Source: Actinomycetota bacterium (GTDB lineage: Bacteria; Actinomycetota; Thermoleophilia; Gaiellales; Gaiellaceae). Taken from it: 8,005 nucleotides of DNA. The translations under genes were made by a program, and so were the position numbers. The notes beneath the pieces were generated by a model, which was not told where the DNA came from, ran no database searches, and saw only the letters and a program-made list of their open reading frames with translations. Positions 1 through 4,781 of this stretch are shown here, in pieces. How positions within the stretch are numbered: the stretch's first letter is position 1; every line of letters begins with the position of its first letter. The stretch lies in NCBI GenBank assembly GCA_013821525.1, contig JACDGR010000141.1, forward strand, positions 1 through 8,005. The letters run 5' to 3'.

Positions 1-230
1 GAGTAGACGCCCCAGATCAGCGATCCGATCACCTCACCGATCGTCGCGAAGCAGACGACTGCGATCGCCTGCAATCGTCGGTCGAGCGGCACACGCGAGA
101 GCGCGAAACCGAGCACGCCGAACGTGACGACGCCGAGCAGCAGCTGCTCGGGGTAGCTCGCGGAGTGGTCGAGCGCGAGCAGCACGGCGAGGTACGCCGC
201 ACCCGCCGCGACCGGGCGCAGATCAACCAT
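1..230 (-). CDS. Partial integral membrane protein, N-terminal 76 residues
   Basis: The minus-strand frame opens at ATG 230-228 and runs without a stop to the left edge, so only the N-terminus is present. It reads MVDLRPVAAG and then strongly hydrophobic stretches at about residues 7-20, 30-45 and 54-75, consistent with three membrane segments separated by short polar turns (DHSASYPEQ and SRVPLDRR). The third segment contains a Glu (ATIGEVIGSL) that could matter functionally. The ATG follows immediately after the TAG of the gene at 231-707 (TAGATG, no gap), so the two are almost certainly one transcription unit and translationally coupled. Codons are G/C-ending like the neighbours. I do not recognise the family and infer no function. 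It is a membrane protein; its partner gene is soluble and also unknown. Confidence 0.7.
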   Translation of the reverse strand, partial: MVDLRPVAAGAAYLAVLLALDHSASYPEQLLLGVVTFGVLGFALSRVPLDRRLQAIAVVCFATIGEVIGSLIWGVY

Positions 231-707
231 CTACGGTTTGAACTGCAGCTCGTGCCATGAGGGCACCGGCGCGAGCTCGAGCAGCGGCCGGCCGCCGCCG
301 CCCGGATGCTGGTAGGCAAACTCGTCCTCGCTCTCGTCCCAGACCACCTCGAGCGCGCCGCGCTTCACCTGGTGATCGAGCCATGCGCCCCGGAAGATCA
401 GCTTGCGCAGCCAGTAGACGAGCGACTCGCCGTCGACGAGGGAGACGCGTTCCCAGTTGCGTACGAGGTAGCGGCCGAGGCGTGAAGAGGGCTGGTCGAC
501 GACGCCCTGAGCAGCGAGCACGACGAGATCGGCGACCTCGTCGTCGTCCAGCTCGGGCGCTTCGACAACGCCAAGCTTGACCGTCGCCGCGACCACACGG
601 CCCTCGAAGTCGGTCGAGCTGAACGAGAATCGATAGCCGAGGAACTCGACGACGTAATCGTTGCCCGACGTGTAGTTGGCGTCGGGCGCGGGGAGCGCGT
701 CAGGCAC
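231..707 (-). CDS. Conserved-looking hypothetical soluble protein, 158 aa
   Basis: I do not recognise this protein. The frame from GTG 707-705 gives 158 residues ending in WHELQFKP. It has no signal peptide or membrane segment. Visible features are a beta-rich N-terminal part (VVEFLGYRFSFS, then GRVVAATVKLGVV), an acidic patch (ELDDDEVADLVVLAAQG, about 52-68), and a C-terminal half rich in Trp and aromatic residues (RNWERVSL, LVYWLRKLIFRGAWLDHQ) with a glycine run near 136-139. GTG 707 is chosen because the frame upstream turns into low-quality sequence antisense to the plus gene at 720-944, and because TACGAT (719-714) lies exactly six bases before it, a leaderless-promoter arrangement. The stop abuts the ATG of the membrane gene at 230, so the two products probably work together. 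That they do is inference. Confidence 0.7.
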   Translation of the reverse strand: MPDALPAPDANYTSGNDYVVEFLGYRFSFSSTDFEGRVVAATVKLGVVEAPELDDDEVADLVVLAAQGVVDQPSSRLGRYLVRNWERVSLVDGESLVYWLRKLIFRGAWLDHQVKRGALEVVWDESEDEFAYQHPGGGGRPLLELAPVPSWHELQFKP

Positions 708-719
708 GATCCCATCGTA
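705..719. promoter_or_regulatory. Bidirectional promoter with inverted repeat between two divergent starts
   Basis: ACGAT (706-710), CCC, ATCGT (714-718) form a 13-bp inverted repeat. Read on the minus strand, the right arm gives TACGAT at 719-714, a good TANNNT -10 box six bases before GTG 707. Read on the plus strand, the left arm gives CACGAT at 705-710, a weaker -10 nine bases before ATG 720. The plus -10 overlaps the minus start codon. I found no convincing -35 on either side and no Shine-Dalgarno sequence at normal distance for either gene. The sequence is seen directly; promoter function is inference. Confidence 0.45.
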
Positions 720-944
720 ATGAACGTCCTCGCCGCCGCCTCCTGGGAACGCTGGATCGTGCTCGCACCGGCCTTTCTGGTCGGGCTGGGCCTCGTCGCG
801 GCCGTCATGATCTTGCTCGGCCGGGCCTTCGCGGTCACGGTGCGCGAGGCTCGGCACCCGCGCCTGATCGTAGGTGGGCTCGTCGCCCTCGCCGGGGCGA
901 TCGTGCTGCTCACCTACCTCGGGGTGAACCTCCCTAGAGAATGA
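720..944 (+). CDS. Small two-helix membrane protein, 74 aa
   Basis: The frame encodes 74 residues with two clear hydrophobic segments, about 12-35 (WIVLAPAFLVGLGLVAAVM) and 50-68 (IVGGLVALAGAIVLLTYL). They are joined by a basic loop (RAFAVTVREARHPR), which predicts a helical hairpin with the loop in the cytoplasm. Codons are strongly G/C-ending (GTC, CTC, GCC, ATC), which favours this frame over the minus-strand frames through the same bases, which read as charged low-complexity sequence. It is the only plus-strand gene in a minus-strand block. Its ATG is 12 bp from the divergent GTG at 707, and its TGA (942-944) overlaps the 3' end of the L,D-transpeptidase gene by 11 bp. No Shine-Dalgarno sequence is well placed; GGGGAG at 690-695 is too far. 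I do not recognise a family. Confidence 0.65.
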   Translation: MNVLAAASWERWIVLAPAFLVGLGLVAAVMILLGRAFAVTVREARHPRLIVGGLVALAGAIVLLTYLGVNLPRE

Positions 945-1878
945 CGACGGGCGTGCCCACGTGCACGTGGGTGAAGAGCCACTCAGCGTCTGGAACCTGC
1001 ATGCGCACGCATCCGTGCGAGGCGCTGTAGCCGATCGACGCCGGCGCATCCGTACCGTGGATTCCCACGCCGGCTGCGTCGAGACCCATCCAGCGTGTGC
1101 CGAGCGGATTCGACGGCCCCGGAGGCACGGGCTTCAGACCCTTCGCCCAGGCGCTCGTCGTCGGCGGGTACCACCAGGGGTTGCGCTGCTTGTCCATGAT
1201 GTGCCAGATCCCGGTCGGGGTCGGGTAGATCGCCTGTCCGGTGGCGACGCTGAAGGTGCGAACGCGGCGCGTGCCGTCGAAGAGCCGTAGGGTGTTCGAG
1301 CTGCGGGTGATCACGATCACCGGGCCAAAGTTGGCCGCTGTGTGCCTCGGCGCGATCGGGTGAGTGAGGAGCGTCAACGGGGCTCGTGTGCCGTTTCGCA
1401 GCACCTGGGCGAGGGCGGTTCGCATCGTTTTCTGATCGACCGCGAGGCCGGCCTTGGCCGGGGAGAAGTGCGGGGCGAAGCTCGTTGCGCCGACCACTGA
1501 CGCGTCGACCGCGGGCCGGTCGTAGCGATGGGCGAGCTTCGACACTGCCGCGGCGACCCGCGGCTGCGAGAGGCGCACCGGCAGGGCGATCCGGCTGTGC
1601 GGGGTCGCCGCGAGGGCGGAGGTGACTGCCGCGTCGACGCTCAGGCCCGCGCCGAGCGCAGCGGGGGAGAGCCAGGTGTTGTGGTGGGCATAGGTGAGGC
1701 GAATCGAGCGCGCGAACGCTGTCTCGATGCGGACGCGGGCAGGCTCCGAGCCGAGGCCGCCCACGCGGATCCCGGCAACCGAGACGCCGGTCGGAACTGC
1801 GTGCGTCGGTGTCGATGCGGGGGCAGCCGCGCAGGCGAGTCCGGCGGCGAGGACGATGGCGGCGAAAGTCTTCAGCAC
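934..1878 (-). CDS. Exported L,D-transpeptidase, YkuD family with PG_binding_4-like domain
   Basis: This 314-residue protein is an L,D-transpeptidase, which forms 3-3 crosslinks in peptidoglycan or anchors partners to it, acting outside the membrane. Residues 1-27 look like a signal peptide (VLKTFAAIVLAAGLACAAAP); LAC resembles a lipobox but the -3 residue is Gly, so lipidation is doubtful. Residues about 31-180 resemble the PG_binding_4 domain seen before YkuD or VanW domains (GVSVAGIRVGGL at 31-42). The YkuD domain spans about 186-314 with the catalytic signature IHGT (His274) and SHGCVRM (His288, Cys290, Arg292), all intact. GTG 1878 is chosen because it starts the signal peptide; the open frame further upstream is antisense to recJ. 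A TCTAAT box lies nine bases before the start. The gene is divergent from recJ. Confidence 0.93.
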   Translation of the reverse strand: MLKTFAAIVLAAGLACAAAPASTPTHAVPTGVSVAGIRVGGLGSEPARVRIETAFARSIRLTYAHHNTWLSPAALGAGLSVDAAVTSALAATPHSRIALPVRLSQPRVAAAVSKLAHRYDRPAVDASVVGATSFAPHFSPAKAGLAVDQKTMRTALAQVLRNGTRAPLTLLTHPIAPRHTAANFGPVIVITRSSNTLRLFDGTRRVRTFSVATGQAIYPTPTGIWHIMDKQRNPWWYPPTTSAWAKGLKPVPPGPSNPLGTRWMGLDAAGVGIHGTDAPASIGYSASHGCVRMQVPDAEWLFTHVHVGTPVVIL

Positions 1879-1887
1879 GGGAGAGGG

Positions 1888-1893
1888 ATTAGA
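1888..1893 (-). promoter_or_regulatory. Candidate -10 box of the L,D-transpeptidase gene
   Basis: TCTAAT on the minus strand (1893-1888) differs from TATAAT at one base and lies nine bases before GTG 1878. No purine-rich ribosome binding site is present in that gap (CCCTCTCCC), which suggests a leaderless or nearly leaderless mRNA. A -35 element is not clear. Confidence 0.4.
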
Positions 1894-1937
1894 CCACTTT
1901 CCAGGCGATTTTGGGTGAATCCGTCCGACCGCCGCTG

Positions 1938-1943
1938 TACCCT
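1938..1943 (+). promoter_or_regulatory. Candidate -10 box of recJ
   Basis: TACCCT at 1938-1943 matches TANNNT and lies in the short divergent region between the transpeptidase gene and recJ. A transcript starting about six to seven bases later (near 1950) would exclude the TTG at 1943 as start codon and would begin just before GTG 1953, which opens a nine-codon frame. No good -35 is seen at 17-18 bp spacing. Function is inferred from position and sequence only. Confidence 0.4.
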
Positions 1944-1967
1944 TGTCTGTTCGTGGCAATCGGCGTC

Positions 1968-1972
1968 GGGAG
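1968..1972 (+). promoter_or_regulatory. Ribosome binding site deciding the recJ start
   Basis: GGGAG at 1968-1972 lies six bases before the in-frame CTG at 1979-1981. It is the only well-spaced Shine-Dalgarno-like sequence for any in-frame candidate. TTG 1943 has none, and GTG 2015 has only a GGGA about 17 bases upstream. This is why the recJ start is placed at 1979. Confidence 0.4.
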
Positions 1973-1978
1973 CGGAAA

Positions 1979-3862
1979 CTGAACTGGGAATTACGGGAAT
2001 GCGCGCACGATGAGGTGCGCACGCTCGCAGCCGAGCTCCAGGTCGACGAGGTAACGGCGTCGGTGCTCGTTCGGCGCGCGCTCGCCGCGCCGGAGGATGC
2101 GCGCCGGTTCCTCGAGGGTGCGCTGCCCGGGCACGACCCGTTCTTGCTCGGCGACATGCGCGAGGCGGTCGGGACGATCGTTGCCGCGGTCGAGGCGGGG
2201 GCGCGTATCTGCGTGCACGGCGACTACGACGCCGACGGCATCTGCGCGACGGCGCTTGCGGTGCTGCTGTTGCGTGAGCTCTGCAGCGAGGGTGAGCACG
2301 AGGCCGAGATCGCCTGGCACCTGCCCTCGCGCTTCGAGGAGGGCTACGGCCTGAACGGCCAAACGCTCGCGCGGCTCGCCGAGGAGGGGTACGACCTCGT
2401 CGTGACGGTCGACTGCGGGATCACGGCCGTCGCGGAGGTCGAGCAGGCGCACGAGCTCGGGATCGGCGTCGTGATCACCGACCACCACCGGCCGACCGAT
2501 ACGTTCCCGACCTGTCCGGTCGTCGCGCCGCTGAAGGGCGACTATCCCTTCGCGGGTCTCTGCGGCACCGGCGTCGTCTGGAAGCTCGCACAGGCGCTGC
2601 TCGGTCCGGAGCATCCCTTCCTCGAACGGCACCTCGACATCGTCGCGCTGGCGACGGTCGCCGATGTCGTCCCGCTCGTCGACGAGAACCGTGCGCTCGC
2701 GCTGCTCGGCCTGCGGCGACTTGCGCAAACGCAGAAGCCCGGCTTGCGCGCGCTGCTCAAGGTGAGTGGGGTCGATGCTGCAGCGATCGACGAGTCGTCG
2801 ATCGGCTTTCGCCTGGCGCCGCGCATCAACGCGTCGGGGCGGCTCTGCCGGCCGGAGGCCGCGCTCGCGCTGCTCTTGACCGAGGACGCGAGCGAGGCAA
2901 AGGAGCTCGCGGAGGAGCTCGAGACGCTGAACCGCGACAGGCAGGCCGTCGAGGAGCGCATCTCTCGTGAGGCGATCGACCAGATCGAGTCGTGGCCGCC
3001 CGCCCGGCGTGAGCGGAAGGGGTACGTCGTCGCCGGTGAGGGCTGGCACGAGGGCGTGATCGGCATTGTCGCCTCGCGTCTCGTCGAGCGCTACAACCGG
3101 CCGGTCGTGATGATCGCCGGCACCGACGGCGAGTGGAAGGGGTCGGGGCGTTCGGTGCCGGCGTTCGACCTGCACGGCGCGCTCGCCGCCTGCTCGGGTC
3201 ACCTCCAGCGCTTCGGCGGGCACCGCGCTGCGGCCGGGCTGACGATCGACGCGGCGCGCGTCGAGACGTTCGCCGCGGCGTTCGCATTGCACGCCGACTC
3301 CGTGCTGTCGGATGAGGATCTGCGGCCGCGCACACGCGTCGACGCGATCGTTCCGGGGCGAAAGCTCGGCATCGATCTCTGCACCGAGCTCGGGAGGCTC
3401 GCTCCCTTCGGCATCGGCAACCCGGGCGTCATGCTGCTCGTCGACGGCTGCGAGCTGGCCGATCTGAACACGGTCGGTGACGGAAAGCATCTGCGTTTTC
3501 GCGTGCGTCACCGTGGTCGCGATGCCGGCTCGGCGATCGCGTTCGGGATGGGCGCACAACTCGACCGTTTCCGCAGCGAGGGCCGCTACGACGTCGCGTT
3601 TCGCCTGCAAGAGAACCGGTGGAACGGGACGGTCGCTCCGCAGCTCGTCATCAAGCGTGTCTTCGATGCGGTTGAAGGTTTCGACGAGCTGCGCGCCTGG
3701 CTGGCCGGGCAATGGCGGGCAGGCGAGCAGGCGTGGACGCCCGAGGCGCGCGAGATCTTCGGCGAGCTCGAGTTGTCCGCAGGTGCACAACGCTCGTTGC
3801 TCGAGTCGGCGACGTTTCGGGCGCTGCTCGAGCACAGGCCCGCGCTCGCCGCCGCTGCTTGA
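1979..3862 (+). CDS. recJ: Single-stranded-DNA-specific 5'-3' exonuclease RecJ
   Basis: RecJ degrades single-stranded DNA 5' to 3' in recombinational and mismatch/base-excision repair, using divalent metal. From CTG 1979 it has 627 residues. DHH-superfamily motifs are intact: HGDYDADG (80-87), VDCG (144-147), TDHH (167-170) and ATVADVVPL (225-233). NASGR (284-288) follows, then the DHHA1 domain with GWHEGVIGIVASRL (355-368) and GGHRAAAG (413-420), then an OB-like part (about 505-560). A tail of about 60 residues (563-627, WLAGQWRAGEQAW onward) goes beyond the E. coli-type length of 577. Start choice: the conserved N-terminal pattern (xNWELRE) begins at the CTG with GGGAG six bases upstream. 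In-frame alternatives are TTG 1943 (adds 12 basic residues) and GTG 2015 (removes conserved residues). Function is certain; the start is not. Confidence 0.95.
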   Translation: MNWELRECAHDEVRTLAAELQVDEVTASVLVRRALAAPEDARRFLEGALPGHDPFLLGDMREAVGTIVAAVEAGARICVHGDYDADGICATALAVLLLRELCSEGEHEAEIAWHLPSRFEEGYGLNGQTLARLAEEGYDLVVTVDCGITAVAEVEQAHELGIGVVITDHHRPTDTFPTCPVVAPLKGDYPFAGLCGTGVVWKLAQALLGPEHPFLERHLDIVALATVADVVPLVDENRALALLGLRRLAQTQKPGLRALLKVSGVDAAAIDESSIGFRLAPRINASGRLCRPEAALALLLTEDASEAKELAEELETLNRDRQAVEERISREAIDQIESWPPARRERKGYVVAGEGWHEGVIGIVASRLVERYNRPVVMIAGTDGEWKGSGRSVPAFDLHGALAACSGHLQRFGGHRAAAGLTIDAARVETFAAAFALHADSVLSDEDLRPRTRVDAIVPGRKLGIDLCTELGRLAPFGIGNPGVMLLVDGCELADLNTVGDGKHLRFRVRHRGRDAGSAIAFGMGAQLDRFRSEGRYDVAFRLQENRWNGTVAPQLVIKRVFDAVEGFDELRAWLAGQWRAGEQAWTPEAREIFGELELSAGAQRSLLESATFRALLEHRPALAAAA

Positions 3863-3875
3863 TCGAGAGTTCGCG

Positions 3876-3905
3876 TTGGCCGGTCTAGCACCGCGGCCCT
3901 AGACT
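3876..3905 (+). promoter_or_regulatory. Promoter of the cupin-TPR gene with spacer-filling palindrome
   Basis: TTGGCC (3876-3881), an 18-bp spacer and TAGACT (3900-3905) form a plausible promoter. ATG 3913 follows the -10 after seven bases with no ribosome binding site, so the mRNA is probably leaderless. The spacer is filled by an imperfect 22-bp palindrome at 3883-3904: GTCTAG, CA, CCGCGG, CC, CTAGAC. All three blocks share one centre (between 3893 and 3894) and only the two dinucleotides break symmetry. Its right arm overlaps the -10. This looks like an operator. It could instead form an RNA hairpin after recJ, but no T-run follows. Confidence 0.5.
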
Positions 3906-3912
3906 CCCCGGC

Positions 3913-4554
3913 ATGGCCGCGGGCTACAGAGCGACGGATCTCGAGAGCATCAGGCACGAGGACGGCTGGTCACCGCTACGCCGCCACCTCGACGTGCAGG
4001 CGTTCGGTGTCAATGCTTGGACGGCGAGCCAGGCAGGGAAACAGGTGATCGGCGAGCACGACGAGAAGCCTTCCGGGCATGAGGAGCTCTACCTCGTGCA
4101 CACCGGACGGGCGACGTTCACGGTCGACGGTGCAGAGATCGACGCAGGCCCGGGGACTGTCGTCTTCGTCGGCGATCCGGCGGTGAAGCGTGGAGCCGTT
4201 GCGGCCGAAGCAGGTACGACGATCTTCGCTGTCGGTGGCAAGCCGGGCGAGGCGTACCGGCCGCGCGCGTGGGAGGTCAACAGTCAGGTGTTCGCGCTCT
4301 TCGACAACGGCGCGTTCGCGCAGGCGAAAGACCTGCTGCTCGATGGTCTCGAGCGGTACGACGACCGCGGCGCGCTGCTCTACAACCTTGCGTGTGCCGA
4401 GGCGCAACTCGGAGACACCGACACCGCGTTCGAGTATCTGAGGCGGGGAGTCGCGGAGCGCCCCGATCTGAGCGAGCTCGCCCGCGGCGATTCGGATCTG
4501 GCGCCCCTGAGCGACGATCCGCGCTTCGACGAGATCCTCGGGCCGAGGCCCTAG
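3913..4554 (+). CDS. Cupin domain protein with C-terminal TPR repeats
   Basis: The 213-residue cytosolic protein joins an N-terminal cupin barrel (about 27-110) to a TPR-like helical part (about 122-190). Cupin motif 1 is recognisable: GEH (His49), GHEELY (His56, Glu57, Glu58), then HTGRATFTVDG. Motif 2 (PGTVVFVGDPAVKRGAVA) lacks the usual metal-binding His and has Lys-Arg there, so metal binding may be weakened or lost. The TPR part shows NGAFAQAKDLLLDGLERY and ALLYNLACAEAQLGDTDTAF, ending DDPRFDEILG. Such proteins may bind a small ligand and a protein partner, but no substrate can be read from the sequence. The ATG at 3913 sits seven bases behind TAGACT, supporting a leaderless start. The gene lies between recJ and rel, where many bacteria have apt. 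Its stop overlaps that of the minus-strand gene at 4551-4679. Confidence 0.88.
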   Translation: MAAGYRATDLESIRHEDGWSPLRRHLDVQAFGVNAWTASQAGKQVIGEHDEKPSGHEELYLVHTGRATFTVDGAEIDAGPGTVVFVGDPAVKRGAVAAEAGTTIFAVGGKPGEAYRPRAWEVNSQVFALFDNGAFAQAKDLLLDGLERYDDRGALLYNLACAEAQLGDTDTAFEYLRRGVAERPDLSELARGDSDLAPLSDDPRFDEILGPRP

Positions 4555-4679
4555 GCCCGGCCAAAGGCCGCGCGGCTGCGGCGAACCCGGCGGTTGCGCC
4601 CCGACGAGGCGGCGTCGAGCTCCCCCAACATGCGGGCGACCTGCAGCAGTTTCTTGGTCTTGCGCCTGCGAGCGAACAT
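4551..4679 (-). CDS. Putative small, highly basic protein, 42 aa
   Basis: A minus-strand frame from ATG 4679-4677 encodes 42 residues starting MFARRRKTKKLLQVARMLGE. It contains 11 Arg and 3 Lys, with an N-terminal amphipathic-looking helix and a C-terminal Arg-rich tail (GRNRRVRRSRAAFGRA). Such a composition suits nucleic acid or ribosome binding, but I recognise no family. Codons are G/C-ending, and GAGGAG (4688-4683) lies just upstream, with GAGG five bases from the ATG. A second, stronger AGGAGG at 4718-4713 serves no good start in this frame. The TAG (4553-4551) interlocks with the TAG of the cupin-TPR gene (4552-4554) in one CTAG. The frame is open further upstream, but that part runs antisense into rel. 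The gene is divergent from rel. It could still be a chance frame. Confidence 0.45.
   Translation of the reverse strand: MFARRRKTKKLLQVARMLGELDAASSGRNRRVRRSRAAFGRA
4558..4570. terminator. Short perfect hairpin at the convergent gene ends
   Basis: CGGCC, AAA, GGCCG (4558-4570) forms a five-pair GC-rich stem with a triloop, four bases after the cupin-TPR stop. It reads the same way from both strands, so it could help terminate either transcript. There is no T-run, and on the minus strand it lies inside the last codons of the small basic gene. It is therefore weak as an intrinsic terminator. Confidence 0.25.
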
Positions 4680-4751
4680 GGGCTCCTCGGGTTCATCGGC
4701 ACAACGTGGAATCCTCCTGGATAGGTGCGCCGTCACTGAAACGGGGGATTT

Positions 4752-4775
4752 CCGGCACAGGTGCCGGGCTACACT
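4752..4775 (+). promoter_or_regulatory. rel promoter with perfect upstream palindrome
   Basis: TACACT (4770-4775) is a TANNNT -10 box six bases before ATG 4782, with no ribosome binding site between, indicating a leaderless rel mRNA. Immediately upstream, CCGGCAC (4752-4758), AG, GTGCCGG (4761-4767) is a perfect 7+7 bp inverted repeat ending two bases before the -10. The region where a -35 would lie (about 4746-4752) does not resemble TTGACA, so an activator binding the repeat is as possible as a repressor. Regulatory function is inference. Confidence 0.5.
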
Positions 4776-4781
4776 GAGCGC

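Noticed and set aside
708..1049. Upstream extension of the 158-aa minus-strand gene to an ATG at 1049
   Set aside because: The added residues are charged low-complexity sequence antisense to the small membrane gene and the transpeptidase 3' end overlap; GTG 707 has a fitting -10 box.
1879..2157. Upstream extension of the L,D-transpeptidase to 2157
   Set aside because: It would place about 90 non-homologous residues before an evident signal peptide and run antisense into recJ.
1991..3835. 614-residue open frame on the minus strand
   Set aside because: It is fully antisense to recJ, has no recognisable domain and reads as Arg/Glu-rich low-quality sequence, as expected opposite a GC-rich gene.
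4277..4702. 141-residue minus-strand frame starting behind AGGAGG
   Set aside because: Despite the good ribosome-binding-like sequence it is mostly antisense to the cupin-TPR gene and has Arg/Ser/Cys-rich shadow composition.
4761..4781. GTG 4761 as rel start
   Set aside because: The -10 box TACACT (4770-4775) lies inside those seven codons, and ATG 4782 fits a leaderless start.
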